Origin: Collinsella aerofaciens
GTDB taxonomy: Bacteria > Actinomycetota > Coriobacteriia > Coriobacteriales > Coriobacteriaceae
Assembly (NCBI RefSeq): GCF_015555045.1
Contig: NZ_JADNJQ010000002.1
Coordinates: 55,513-119,512 of the forward strand
DNA length: 64,000 nt
Direction: 5' to 3'
A program made the translations under genes and the position numbers. The notes below the pieces were generated by a model. That model was not told where the DNA came from. It ran no database searches and saw only the letters and a list, made by a program, of their open reading frames with translations. Each line of letters begins with the position of its first letter. Position 1 is the first letter of the stretch. Shown piece after piece: positions 34,966 through 44,484 of the stretch.

Positions 34966-37155
34966 CTAGATTAATTTAGTACTCTCAAGCTTTTCGATAA
35001 TCCAGTCGTTGGCTTTGATGACTGGGCGGCGGAAGACGACGCCCAGGGCCAGCGACGGAATCAGATAGCTCGCCAGAATGCCCAGCTCAACCCAGTACTC
35101 CATATGGTAGGCACCGGCCATGGCGGCGTGCATGGCGTTGATACCGTGAGTAAACGGCAGGAACGGATAAATCGCCTGGAACACGGGGCCGGTCATCTCG
35201 ATGGGGAACGTGCCGCCCGAACCGCCGACCTGCATGACCAGCAGCACAACGGCCAAAGCCTTGCCGATATCGCCAAACGAAACTGTAAGCGTGTAGACGA
35301 TATTGGAGAACACGAGACTCGCGACCCAGCCAGCCAGCACAAACTGCAGCGGGTTGTCGCACTGAATGCCAAAGAACAGAATGTCGCCCGCGCACACGAG
35401 CGTTGCCTGCAGCAGAGCCAAACCGCCAAAGAACAGGTAACGACCCAGATAGATCTCGTGCAGGCGTACGGGGATGAGCTCGTTGATAAGCTCATCGTCA
35501 ACCGAGACCTTCATCATGGCCGCTAGTACGATCGAGCCGACCCATAGCGACAGAATCGTGTAGAACGGTGCCATGGCCGAACCGTAGTTGCGGATTGGAT
35601 AGACCGGCTTGCGGTCGAGTGCGACAGGGCCGGAAAGCGACACGGCCAGACCCTCGGGATCATTGCCGATCATCGTCTTGATCGTAGCGAGGTCATCCGA
35701 CATCAAGGCGCCGTCGAGCTCGTCCTTAAACGCACTGATCTTGTCCGACGCCTCACCCAGCTGATCGGAAGCCTTGTTGACCAGCTTTGCAGCCTTGGAG
35801 AGACCCTTTGCCAGCGAACCGGATGCGTCGGTCAGGCCGGCAACAGCACTATCCAGGTCGCCCGAGATACCCTTGAGCGAATCCAAAACGCCCGAAATAG
35901 TCTTCTTGAGCTCCTTGGCCTTGACCGAGAACGTAGAGTCGTAGTCAATCTTGGCGCCCGAGATACCAGCCTTGGCATCGGCGATGGCCTGATCGACCTC
36001 GGCACGCGATTTGTTAACCTCTGTCATACTCTTCGTGAGCGACGTCGCGATATTCGTCAGCTCATTGGCATTGTTGCGGTACTCCGTCGCGGTTTTGTCA
36101 AGCTCAGCAGCCGCGTCCTCAAGCCCTGCCTTGAGCTTATCGTTACTCACCTGTCTAGCAAGACTGCGGAGCTTATCGGCCGTGGCATCAATCTCGTCGG
36201 CACGCGTATTGAGTGACGCTGCGCCATCGTTGAGCTGAGACACCGTAAGATCGACATGCTGGTTTGCAGCGTCGAATGCCTTTGCGAGCTCGGTAGAAAC
36301 GTTATCGAACGAACCCGCGCTCCCATCAATAGCGGCATCAATCGCATCGCTGGCAGACTTGAGCGCCTGCTCGGAATCGGCAATACCGCTCTCGGCATGC
36401 TGCATGAGCTGCTTCACCGACTCCTCGGTCGATCCGGACTGCTTGAGCATACCGCCCGCCGACGTCAGCGAATCGGACGTGGAGCTCAAAATGCCCGCAA
36501 GCGACGTTGCGCTGGCCTGAACGTCTCGCAGGTCCTCAATCGAATCGCCAAGCGTCGAGGACAGATTGGCGATAAAGTTGCTGACCTGGTCGGTGCTCAT
36601 GTAGTCGAGCAGGCTGGACACGGTTTTAAGACCGATAGTCGTAATGGTTTCGGTAAAGGTCTCGTTGACCTGACTCTGGACGGCGCTCGAGCCCTTCTCA
36701 GTCACAATCTGGGCAATGGCGTTGGCCTTCTGATTCTCGTAAAACTCGATATCGGCATGCTTCACGTCGGTCGAAAAGAGCGTCATCATATCGGCGCTAA
36801 ACGTCTTAGGGATAACGACAGCCGCATAGTATGCGCCCGATTTGACGCCCTCGATGGCCTTTTCTCGATCGTTGAGCACAACCCAGTCGAAGTTCTCGTT
36901 ACCACGCAGGGTGGCGGTCACGTTTTCGCCCACGTTCACCTCGACGGGGATCAGATCGCTCTCGTAACCCTCATCGGTGTTGACCACGGCGATCTTAAGA
37001 TTGCCGGTGTTGCCGTACGGATCCCAGCTGCCGGCGATGTTAAACCACGCGTACAGGCACGGTACGATAATGAGGCCCATCACGACAACCAAACCGATTA
37101 CGGAGCGAGACACGTTTTGGACATCGCGCTTAAACAGATGCAGGATGTTCTTCAT
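34966..37155 (-). CDS. YhgE/Pip family membrane protein
   Basis: The 729-residue protein has an N-terminal helix (SVIGLVVVMGLIIVPCLYAWFNI) followed by the YhgE signature NIAGSWDPYGNTGNLKIAVVNTDEG. A long extracellular region, largely helical and coiled-coil (QLNDGAASLNTRADEIDATADKL repeats, about residues 190-470), follows. The last 230 residues form five or six transmembrane helices of the ABC-2 type permease fold. YhgE/Pip includes the phage infection protein of Lactococcus and type VII secretion-associated proteins. Role here unknown; envelope transport is likely. AAAGGAGGTGAGG precedes the ATG, which directly follows the stop of the paralogue upstream, so the two are coupled. Confidence 0.88.
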   Translation of the reverse strand: MKNILHLFKRDVQNVSRSVIGLVVVMGLIIVPCLYAWFNIAGSWDPYGNTGNLKIAVVNTDEGYESDLIPVEVNVGENVTATLRGNENFDWVVLNDREKAIEGVKSGAYYAAVVIPKTFSADMMTLFSTDVKHADIEFYENQKANAIAQIVTEKGSSAVQSQVNETFTETITTIGLKTVSSLLDYMSTDQVSNFIANLSSTLGDSIEDLRDVQASATSLAGILSSTSDSLTSAGGMLKQSGSTEESVKQLMQHAESGIADSEQALKSASDAIDAAIDGSAGSFDNVSTELAKAFDAANQHVDLTVSQLNDGAASLNTRADEIDATADKLRSLARQVSNDKLKAGLEDAAAELDKTATEYRNNANELTNIATSLTKSMTEVNKSRAEVDQAIADAKAGISGAKIDYDSTFSVKAKELKKTISGVLDSLKGISGDLDSAVAGLTDASGSLAKGLSKAAKLVNKASDQLGEASDKISAFKDELDGALMSDDLATIKTMIGNDPEGLAVSLSGPVALDRKPVYPIRNYGSAMAPFYTILSLWVGSIVLAAMMKVSVDDELINELIPVRLHEIYLGRYLFFGGLALLQATLVCAGDILFFGIQCDNPLQFVLAGWVASLVFSNIVYTLTVSFGDIGKALAVVLLVMQVGGSGGTFPIEMTGPVFQAIYPFLPFTHGINAMHAAMAGAYHMEYWVELGILASYLIPSLALGVVFRRPVIKANDWIIEKLESTKLI

Positions 37156-39972
37156 TTATGCCTCACCTCCTTTGGAGTGCTTGCCGAGCGGAGCATTCTT
37201 TTCATTCATCACAAACGTGTCATCCCCGTTCTCGGGCACATGGACCGCATCGCGATGACCACATTGGCTGACAGCCTGAGTCTTGGGCTCAGACCCCCGC
37301 TCGCTCGCATTCAAGCCGAACATGCGACGAGCGGCCGGAATGGCGGCCGTGTGCTCGCGCATCTCGCGGCGCAAGTCCTCATCCGAAAGCGCCGAGATGC
37401 GCATCTGGGTGTTGAGGCTCGCGCGGATGTACTCGATGTTGATGAGCCAGCCGCAGATGGCAATGACCGAGATAATCCAGATGACCAGTAGAATGATCTT
37501 GCCATTGTTGTCGATATCGAGAACCGTCGACAGAACGAAGAGCAGCACCTGCACGCCGACTACAGCGGCGAAACCGCCCTTGATGTAGTACGGGTAGCGA
37601 TGTTCAAAGGCGACCGCATGATCGAGCACCTCACGACGGTACGAATCGGAATCGAGCATGACACGCATGGCCGTGCGCAGCGAGTAGCGCTGGCGCGGCA
37701 GGTCGTTGGACTCGCAAATCATCATACCGGTCGTGGAAAGCTGTTTATCAAAGAGCAGGTTAAGGTTGAGCAGCAGCGGACGCAGCTGCAGGCCGATAAA
37801 GAGCGCCACGATCAAGAACACGCCCAGAATGCACAGGTTAAACAGGTAGTTGAACGAATACATACCGCCGACCGTCTCACGCAGCAGATTGATGCCGTAG
37901 GTAAAGGGCAGCAGCGGGTGCAGCCACTGGAAGAAGCCGGGCATCATCTCGATGGGGTACATGCCCGACGAACCCGGGATCTGCACGATGACGAGAATGA
38001 CGCCGATAGCCTTGCCGATATGCTTAAACGTGGTGGACAGCGCATAGATGATATTGACGTAGGTGAACGAAATGGCGATGCCGCCCAGCACGAACAGCAG
38101 CGGGTTAACGCACTGTACGCCAATGACCAGATCTCCCACCGTAACGATGATGGCCTGCAACGCACCCAGGATCACCAGGAGCAACCAGCGGCCAAAGTAG
38201 CCCTGACGCGCGGTAAAGCTGCCGATGCCTTCGCGGTCGACCTCGAGCTTGTAAATGGCGATGAGCACATAGCCGCCCACCCACAGCGCCAGGTTGGTGT
38301 AGAAAGGAGCAATGCCCGAGCCGAAGCTCTTAACCGGATAGATCGACTTGGACGCGAGCTCAACCGGAGATGCCATGAAATCTGCGACGTCATTGACGTC
38401 GACGCCCACCAGATCAGCCAGCTCGCCCATGGACTCGGAAGTCTGCAGGGCCGCAATGTCGTTGGCGGCGGTTGCGAGCTTATCCTGGACCTTGGCAAGG
38501 GAGCCGTCAGTCTGGGACAGCGTGGTCTTGGCCTGGCCGAGCGTAGCGTTAAGCTGCGAAAGCGTACCGCGCGCGCTTGCAATCGTGGGCGTGAGGCCAG
38601 ATACAATTCCCGTCAGATCGCCCGAAACGGCGGCAAAGGAATCGAGCGCGCTCGAGGCCTTCGGCAGCGCGTTTTGGCCCAGGCTTGTTTGGGCCTGGCC
38701 AAGGTTGGTCGCACCGGTCTGGATTGCGTTATTGATAGCGTCGCTGGCGCCCGAAACAGCCGCGGCGTCATTCGCCATGGCGCTCGACTGCGCGGACAGA
38801 CCGTCCTTGATGCTCTGCAACTTCTCGTTCTGCTCACGGAGCGTATTGATGGTCGATACAATGCGCGCGTCAATTTCCTCGGAACCTGTCGACGTGTCAT
38901 TGGCGAGAATCTCCAAGTGCCCGATAACGGCCTTATTGTGGTCGATCGTCGCTTGGAGAGACTCGAGCGAGTTGTCGATACGGGTGGTCGTAGATGTGAC
39001 CGTGCCCGTCAGCTTGCCGATGGCAGCGTTCGCGGAGGCCGACGTCTTGGTGAGCGCAAGGCTGCCTTCCGAGAGCGCCTTGGAGAGCGAGGCGATAGAG
39101 TTGCCCGCCGTGGTGCGAGCTTCACCCAGCAGGTCGTTGCCCTGAGAGATCGCTTGCGTCAGTGACGGCGCCTGACCCTGCATGCCGGCAAGTGCCGCAT
39201 CAGCCGAGGCGATAGCGCCACTCGTCTTATCGATGGCGGCATTCATGTCGCCAATCGAATCGCGCACCTCGCCCAAGGTATCGGATGCCTCGGACACCGA
39301 ACCAGCCAGCGAATCCTGGGCCTGGGTCGTTTTGTCCTTTAAATCGACTCCGGCATCCTTGGCAATGCTGGCAACGGTCTCGCCCACCGTGGAGACAAAT
39401 TCCGAGTTGATCTGCTCCTCGATGGTGCTTGCGCCGGTGTCGGTAACCTTGGGCGCAATAGCGCTCTTCTTCTCATTGACGTAGTACGTAAGCTTGGGCT
39501 GATGGTAGTTGCCGTCGAGCATCGAAACCATGTTATCCGAGAAGTTCTTGGGGATTACGATGGCCGCATAGTACTCACCGCTCTCGACGCCCTCCTTGGC
39601 ATCGGCCGCCGAGTCAACGAAGGTCCAGCCCAGCTGATCGTTCTCCTTGAGCTGATCGACGACCTGGTCGCCCGCGTTGAGCTCGCCCACCAAGTCGTTT
39701 TGGGTGCCCCGATCGTTGTTGGCGATGGCAATCTTGATACCCTGGGTGTTTCCGTACGGATCCCAGTTAGCCACGATGTTGTACCAGGCATACAGCGAGG
39801 GAATAACGCACACGCCAAGGGTAACCACCAAGGCGACGGGGTTCACAAGCAGTCGCTTAATGTCGCGCTTAAATATCGCAAAGGACACCTTTGCATTGGA
39901 TAGTTTGCTGCCGAGACTCACGCTTGGACCATCCATCCTGTCGTTAAATCGAATCGTACTATCGACAACCAT
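37156..39972 (-). CDS. YhgE/Pip family membrane protein, long paralogue
   Basis: Paralogue of the previous gene with the same start block (VALVVTLGVCVIPSLYAWYNIVANWDPYGNTQG) and a larger helical extracellular region rich in Ala/Ser/Asn. A six-helix membrane domain follows, then an extra C-terminal extension of about 200 residues. The extension includes two more hydrophobic segments (GGFAAVVGVQVLLFVLSTVL, IILLVIWIISVIAICGWLI) and a cytoplasmic tail. Start choice is uncertain: ATG 39972 (MVVDSTIRFN) or ATG 39936 (MDGPSVSLGS), neither with a good Shine-Dalgarno. TAA at its end abuts the ATG of the next YhgE gene. A palindromic operator-like site lies upstream at 40053-40064. Confidence 0.87.
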   Translation of the reverse strand: MVVDSTIRFNDRMDGPSVSLGSKLSNAKVSFAIFKRDIKRLLVNPVALVVTLGVCVIPSLYAWYNIVANWDPYGNTQGIKIAIANNDRGTQNDLVGELNAGDQVVDQLKENDQLGWTFVDSAADAKEGVESGEYYAAIVIPKNFSDNMVSMLDGNYHQPKLTYYVNEKKSAIAPKVTDTGASTIEEQINSEFVSTVGETVASIAKDAGVDLKDKTTQAQDSLAGSVSEASDTLGEVRDSIGDMNAAIDKTSGAIASADAALAGMQGQAPSLTQAISQGNDLLGEARTTAGNSIASLSKALSEGSLALTKTSASANAAIGKLTGTVTSTTTRIDNSLESLQATIDHNKAVIGHLEILANDTSTGSEEIDARIVSTINTLREQNEKLQSIKDGLSAQSSAMANDAAAVSGASDAINNAIQTGATNLGQAQTSLGQNALPKASSALDSFAAVSGDLTGIVSGLTPTIASARGTLSQLNATLGQAKTTLSQTDGSLAKVQDKLATAANDIAALQTSESMGELADLVGVDVNDVADFMASPVELASKSIYPVKSFGSGIAPFYTNLALWVGGYVLIAIYKLEVDREGIGSFTARQGYFGRWLLLVILGALQAIIVTVGDLVIGVQCVNPLLFVLGGIAISFTYVNIIYALSTTFKHIGKAIGVILVIVQIPGSSGMYPIEMMPGFFQWLHPLLPFTYGINLLRETVGGMYSFNYLFNLCILGVFLIVALFIGLQLRPLLLNLNLLFDKQLSTTGMMICESNDLPRQRYSLRTAMRVMLDSDSYRREVLDHAVAFEHRYPYYIKGGFAAVVGVQVLLFVLSTVLDIDNNGKIILLVIWIISVIAICGWLINIEYIRASLNTQMRISALSDEDLRREMREHTAAIPAARRMFGLNASERGSEPKTQAVSQCGHRDAVHVPENGDDTFVMNEKNAPLGKHSKGGEA

Positions 39973-40052
39973 TGTACGTAGGCGCTTTAGCGTCTCAGAG
40001 CACAATGGTATTGAGTTTTGCGGGTAGCAATATACTACGAAGACAAATTAAC

Positions 40053-40064
40053 GTACAGTTGTAC
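40053..40064 (-). promoter_or_regulatory. Operator-like palindrome upstream of the YhgE pair
   Basis: GTACAGTTGTAC (5-bp arms, central GT), with further partial symmetry outward. Short GTACA...TGTAC sites are common TetR-type operators, and TetR genes often control YhgE operons, although none is adjacent here. Confidence 0.4.
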
Positions 40065-40112
40065 AGTATCTTTAATTTCAGCAGGTCACAAAACCACAAC
40101 CCCGACAAATAA

Positions 40113-40200
40113 TTGATCCCTTGGGGACGGAGGAAAACGGATCACCGAATCAGACCGACCCCCCTCGGTGATCCGTTTTCCTCCGTCCCCAAGGGATCAA
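40113..40200. repeat. 36-bp perfect palindrome, CCGTTTTCCTCC family
   Basis: Arms 40113-40148 and 40165-40200 are perfectly complementary over 36 bases, with a 16-base spacer. The arms contain GATCCGTTTTCCTCCGTCCC, shared with 31722-31777 and in part with 5423-5440. Confidence 0.9.
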
Positions 40201-40209
40201 TCAAAAGGA

Positions 40210-40279
40210 AACGAGAGTGGAAAATCTCCCACTTCAAGCCCGCATTCGAGCCAAAAGTGGGAGATTATCCACTCTCGTT
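40210..40279. repeat. 25-bp palindrome downstream of htpG
   Basis: Arms 40210-40234 and 40255-40279 pair with one mismatch; spacer 20 bases. It directly follows the 36-bp palindrome and probably ends the htpG transcript (minus strand), though no clear T-run is present. Confidence 0.85.
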
Positions 40280-40309
40280 CTAATCTAGTTACGGTGCCGT
40301 ATCCCCGAA

Positions 40310-42334
40310 CTACATCAAGTTGCAAACAGCTGCCGCGAAGGCCACGGGGTCCTCGGGCAGAATACCCTCGACCAGCAGGGCCTGGTCATAGAGCAGGCCG
40401 GAGTACTGCTTGATCTTGTCGGCGTCGCCCGCCTTCTGAGCGGCGACGAGCTTGGAAAAGACCGGGTGCTTGGCGTTGAGCTCGAGCACGCGCTGGCTCT
40501 TGGGCATACCGTCGGGCGCGCCCTCGGGACCCTTCTGGAGCACCTTCTCCATCTCGAGCGAAAGCGGGCCCTCGGTGGTGATGCACGCGGGAGCATCGGT
40601 CAGGCGCGCAGAGACGGCAACCTTCTCGACCTTGTCGCCGAGTGCCTCCTTCATGGCGTTAAAGAGGTCCTCGTTCTCCTTGGTGGCGTCCTCGGCCTCC
40701 TTTTTCTCGTCCTCGGTCGCCAGGTCAAGATCACCGGTTGCGACGTTCTTAAGCTCCAGGTGACGATCCTCAACCTCGGGCTCGGCACCATCGGCCACGG
40801 CCTTCTCGGCAGCCTCGCGGGCGGCATCGTCCTCGTAGATCTTGGGCATATCGGCGGCAACGTACTCACGCATAGCCTGGAAGGTGAACTCATCCACGTC
40901 CTGCGTCAGCAGCAGCACGTCATAGCCGCGGTCGAGCACGCCCTTTACCACGGGCATCTTGGCCAAGCGCTCACGCGAGTCGCCGGCGGCGTAGTAGATG
41001 GCCTTCTGATCCTCGGGCATGCCCTTGGCATACTCGGCCAGGGTAATCATCTTCTGTTCCTTGGCAGACCAGAACAGCAACAGATCGGCGAGCTCATCGG
41101 CCTTCATGCCATAGCTCGAGTAGATGCCGTACTTAAGACCGCGGCCAAAGTTCTCAAAGAACTTCTCGTAGGCCTCGCGGTCGTTGTCACGCATATCCTC
41201 AAGGTCGGCGGTGATCTTCTTTTCCACACGCTTGGCGATGGCCTTGAGCTGACGGTTCTGCTGCAGCGTCTCACGCGAGATGTTGAGCGACACATCGGCG
41301 GAATCCACGACGCCGCGGACAAAGTTGTAGTAGTCGGGCAGCAGGTCGTCGCACTTCTCCATGATCAGGACGTTGGAGCTGTAGAGTGCCAGACCCTTCT
41401 CGTAATCCTTGCTGTACAGATCGAACGGCGCGCGGCCCGGCACAAACAGCAGGGCATCGTACTCGAGCGTGCCCTCGGCATGGAAGCTGATGGTGCGCGC
41501 AGGATCGTCAAAGTCGTGGAACGTGGACTTGTAGAACTCGTCGTAGTCCTTCTGCTCGACATCGGAGCTGCGCTTCTTCCAGATCGGTGTCATGGAATTG
41601 ACGGTCTCGAGCTCCTGATAGTCCTCGTACTCGGGCTTGTAATCGTCGCCGGCGTCCTCGGGCTTGGGTTTCTGGCGGCTCTTGGACACCATCATCTGAA
41701 TCGGGTAGCGCACATAGTTGCTGTACTGCTGAATCAGGCTCTTGAGACCCCACTCGGTCAGGAAGCGATCGTAGGTCTCGGCCTCGCCGTCGGCATCGAG
41801 CTTCTCGTTCTCGCGCAGCGTCAGGATGACATCGGTACCGTGCTCGGCGCGCTCACCGTCCTCGATGGTGTAGCCCTCAAGACCGTCGGATTCCCACACA
41901 TGGGCGACATCCTCGCCATAGGCGCGGCTGACGACCTTCACATGGCTGGCAACCATAAAGGCAGAGTAGAAGCCCACGCCAAACTGGCCGATGATGTCGA
42001 CATCGGAGCCCTGCTGCTCGGCGTTCTCGGTCTTAAACTCCTCGGAGCCGGAATGGGCGATGGTGCCCAGATTGCGCTCGAGCTCCTCGGCGGTCATGCC
42101 AATGCCGTTATCCGAGATGGTAATGGTGCGGGCGTCTTTATCAAAGGAGACGCGAATGGCCAGGTCGCCCTGGTTGATCTTGACGCTCGGATCCTGCAGG
42201 CTCTTAAAGTTGAGCTTGTCGACGGCGTCGCTCGCGTTAGAGATAAGCTCGCGCAGGAAGATTTCCTTATTGGTGTAGATGGAGTTGATCATGAGGTCGA
42301 GCAGTTTTTTGCTCTCGGTCTTAAATTGACGCAT
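40310..42334 (-). CDS. htpG: Hsp90 family chaperone HtpG
   Basis: The 674-residue ATP-dependent dimeric chaperone has an N-terminal GHKL ATPase domain: NKEIFLRELISNASDAVDKL, TISDNGIGMTAEEL, GQFGVGFYSAFMVASHV, and GTDVILTL. The middle domain has SLNISRETLQQNRQLKAI. The C-terminal dimerisation domain ends FAAAVCNLM. The middle/C-terminal linker is longer and more acidic than in E. coli HtpG, with a charged stretch LDLATEDEKKEAEDATKEN near residue 530. GAAAGGA precedes the ATG at 42334. Monocistronic. Confidence 0.96.
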   Translation of the reverse strand: MRQFKTESKKLLDLMINSIYTNKEIFLRELISNASDAVDKLNFKSLQDPSVKINQGDLAIRVSFDKDARTITISDNGIGMTAEELERNLGTIAHSGSEEFKTENAEQQGSDVDIIGQFGVGFYSAFMVASHVKVVSRAYGEDVAHVWESDGLEGYTIEDGERAEHGTDVILTLRENEKLDADGEAETYDRFLTEWGLKSLIQQYSNYVRYPIQMMVSKSRQKPKPEDAGDDYKPEYEDYQELETVNSMTPIWKKRSSDVEQKDYDEFYKSTFHDFDDPARTISFHAEGTLEYDALLFVPGRAPFDLYSKDYEKGLALYSSNVLIMEKCDDLLPDYYNFVRGVVDSADVSLNISRETLQQNRQLKAIAKRVEKKITADLEDMRDNDREAYEKFFENFGRGLKYGIYSSYGMKADELADLLLFWSAKEQKMITLAEYAKGMPEDQKAIYYAAGDSRERLAKMPVVKGVLDRGYDVLLLTQDVDEFTFQAMREYVAADMPKIYEDDAAREAAEKAVADGAEPEVEDRHLELKNVATGDLDLATEDEKKEAEDATKENEDLFNAMKEALGDKVEKVAVSARLTDAPACITTEGPLSLEMEKVLQKGPEGAPDGMPKSQRVLELNAKHPVFSKLVAAQKAGDADKIKQYSGLLYDQALLVEGILPEDPVAFAAAVCNLM

Positions 42335-42536
42335 GTGCAGTCCTTTCGCGCTACCCCCGTCCGCAAAAACGGCCCGGTTGCCCGAGCCGCATCGCAGACC
42401 TGCTATGTTCAGACTTAGATTTTATAACCCAATAGCGCGCATATATACATACGGAATCGAAAAACTGTATGTCCGAGCGCTCCAATGCGTCAATTGCCAA
42501 GGAGTGTCCCCAGCTGCCGGCAGAAAAGGAACGTCC

Positions 42537-43037
42537 CTATCTGCCATCTACGCGCTTGGCCATCCAGACATGGGGCTGGCCCTCGTCTTCGTAATCTACC
42601 GGGGCAATTTGCGTGTAGCCCGCCTTTGCATAGAGCGGCAACACGTATTCCTGCGCATGCAGCTTAATAAGCTTAGCGCCGGCATCGCGTGCACACGAAG
42701 CACTGGCCTCGACGATCGCACTCGCCAGTCCGCGACGACGCATAGCCGGCAGCACGGCGACGCGCCCCATAATGTAGGCCTCCCCCGCCGCAACGCCTTC
42801 GTCCATGTCGCATGCCGGCAACACCGGGGCCTCTGCGTCAGCCACGCGCTCAAGCTCCTCGGGAAACACGCGCGAGCAACCGGCAAGCTCGCCGTCTACA
42901 TAGAGCGTCACATGAATGCAGTTCTGATCCTCGTCGATAGCGTCGAACTCATTCTCGTAGCCCTGCTCGTCCATAAAAACGACGCGGCGCACCAACGCCG
43001 CGTCATCAAAGCATCCCGTCTTAAGTTGGATATCCAT
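42537..43037 (-). CDS. GNAT family N-acetyltransferase
   Basis: The 166-residue protein starts at ATG 43037 (MDIQLKTGCF) with GAGAGGGC upstream; a TTG six codons earlier is the alternative. The acetyl-CoA binding motif A is YIMGRVAVLPAMRRRGLASAIVEAS (R-x-x-G-x-A type), followed by GAKLIKLHAQEYVLPLYAKAGY, typical of the ElaA-like subgroup. The N-terminal VRRVVFMDEQGYENEFDAIDED is also ElaA-like. The acceptor substrate is unknown. It sits just downstream of the cps genes but is separated by about 40 bases, so cotranscription is possible. Confidence 0.88.
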   Translation of the reverse strand: MDIQLKTGCFDDAALVRRVVFMDEQGYENEFDAIDEDQNCIHVTLYVDGELAGCSRVFPEELERVADAEAPVLPACDMDEGVAAGEAYIMGRVAVLPAMRRRGLASAIVEASASCARDAGAKLIKLHAQEYVLPLYAKAGYTQIAPVDYEDEGQPHVWMAKRVDGR

Positions 43038-43076
43038 GGCTGCCCTCTCATTCAATGCGAACGTTAGGGACAGATA

Positions 43077-43727
43077 TTAGCGAAAATGAGCTCCGCGCAC
43101 GCTAAACTTCGCGCGAGCCTTCGCCAGGCAGTCGTAATGACCCACGTTATGGGCATCGCTCGCGATGAAGCTGTACAGGTTCTGATCGAACAGGCGCTGT
43201 GCCGGCTTTTTTTCGCGACCAAAGCGACCGCCGGCAATAAAGTCCGCCGAAGCCTGCAGCTTGCAGCCCATATCGACCAGGCGCTCCGCCACGCTTACAT
43301 CCTTTTGAACCGCACGATAGCGCTCAGGATGAGCGATGATCACCTGGTAGCCACGGCACTGCAAATCGTAAATCGTGTTCTCGTACTCTCTAAACGCATA
43401 CGCATCGGCATGCGTCGAAAGCTCGAGCAGAAACTCGTTGGTTCCATCGAAATGCAAGTGCTCCGCGGCATCGATACCAAGTTCAACGAGCTTTCGATGG
43501 TTGACCTCGAAGCCCATCTGGAGCGGAAAACCGTCAGCGTTATCACGCAGCAGTTCAAAGGCATCCCACATCTTGTCGTAATCAAAATAGGGATCACGGC
43601 AGTGAGGAGTGCAAACGATTCTGGTTACACCGGCCCGCTTGGCAGCCTCGAGCATCGCCAAGCTCTCATCGAGATCGGCGGCGCCGTCGTCTACACCCGG
43701 CAAGATATGGCAATGAATGTCACGCAT
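43077..43727 (-). CDS. cpsB: CpsB/CapC-type PHP-domain protein tyrosine phosphatase
   Basis: The 216-residue Mn-dependent phosphatase of the PHP fold carries MRDIHCHILPGVDDGA (metal His pair and Asp), VCTPHCRDPYF, FLLELST, VIIAHPERYRAV and FIASDAHN. All are conserved in CpsB/Wzb-like enzymes, which dephosphorylate the tyrosine kinase CpsD. Third gene of cpsC-cpsD-cpsB (18-base gap to cpsD). This module controls polymer length and export of capsule or exopolysaccharide. No glycosyltransferases follow, so the sugar genes must be elsewhere. Confidence 0.92.
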   Translation of the reverse strand: MRDIHCHILPGVDDGAADLDESLAMLEAAKRAGVTRIVCTPHCRDPYFDYDKMWDAFELLRDNADGFPLQMGFEVNHRKLVELGIDAAEHLHFDGTNEFLLELSTHADAYAFREYENTIYDLQCRGYQVIIAHPERYRAVQKDVSVAERLVDMGCKLQASADFIAGGRFGREKKPAQRLFDQNLYSFIASDAHNVGHYDCLAKARAKFSVRGAHFR

Positions 43728-43744
43728 AGGTCAGCCTTAATCAA

Positions 43745-44482
43745 CTAAACGTTTGCTCGGTTGGTGAAGATGCCCTTTTTGGAAGTCCCCTGATCGTCCG
43801 AGCCCTTCTTCACCTTCTTACCGTCCTTGGTGTAGTAGGAGTAGTAGTACTCGCTGGTCTCGGTCTCGCAGTAGTTCATAACGGTACCGATGAGCTTGAC
43901 CTTTTCGGACTTCTTAAGCTGGCCGATAGCGTTGAGTGCCTCCTCGCGCTTGGTGAAGTCCTCGCGCACCACGAACAGCGTACCGTCGGTCAGGCTGGCA
44001 ATCTCGGCAGCATCGATGAAGGTGCCGACCGGGGGAGCATCAAAGATGACGTACTGGAACTTGGCGGACAGTGCCTTTACCAACTTGGCAAAGCGGTGAG
44101 AGACAATGATGTCGGCAGGATTGGGAATATGCGGCTCGGCATCGAGGAAGTAGAAGTTCTTCTGACCCGTCTCGACAATTGCCTGGTCAATGGAGATCTG
44201 CTCGGAAAGGACCGCATAGAGTCCGCCGCGCGAACGAACGCCGAGCATATCGGAAAGGGACCTGCGGCGCATATCGGCCTCGACCAGGAGCACGGACTTG
44301 CCGCTCGTGGCGATAGCCTGGGCAAGGTTGATGGAAACCGTAGACTTGCCCTCGTTGGGAATCGAGGACGTGACGGTAATAGTGCGAATGGGGTCGTCCA
44401 CGCTCGCAAAGCGGATGTTGGCCAGAAGGGTCTTGGCGGCATTCTGTACAACGAGCTTATCGGTGTTCTTTGCCTTAGCCAT
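43745..44482 (-). CDS. cpsD: CpsD/CapB-type tyrosine-protein kinase
   Basis: The 245-residue bacterial tyrosine kinase has a deviant Walker A SSIPNEGKSTVSINLA (Lys46), Walker A' LLVEADMRRRSL and Walker B FQYVIFDAPPVG. The C-terminal tyrosine cluster SEYYYSYYTK is the autophosphorylation site. It needs the membrane adaptor CpsC, encoded 2 bases upstream, for activity. After the cluster comes a Lys-rich tail of about 20 residues. The three genes are tightly packed and probably one transcript. Confidence 0.93.
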   Translation of the reverse strand: MAKAKNTDKLVVQNAAKTLLANIRFASVDDPIRTITVTSSIPNEGKSTVSINLAQAIATSGKSVLLVEADMRRRSLSDMLGVRSRGGLYAVLSEQISIDQAIVETGQKNFYFLDAEPHIPNPADIIVSHRFAKLVKALSAKFQYVIFDAPPVGTFIDAAEIASLTDGTLFVVREDFTKREEALNAIGQLKKSEKVKLIGTVMNYCETETSEYYYSYYTKDGKKVKKGSDDQGTSKKGIFTNRANV

Positions 44483-44484
44483 GC

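Noticed and set aside
40466..42418. 650-codon open frame opposite htpG
   Set aside because: Antisense of htpG with leucine/valine/glycine-rich low-complexity translation; no start signal.
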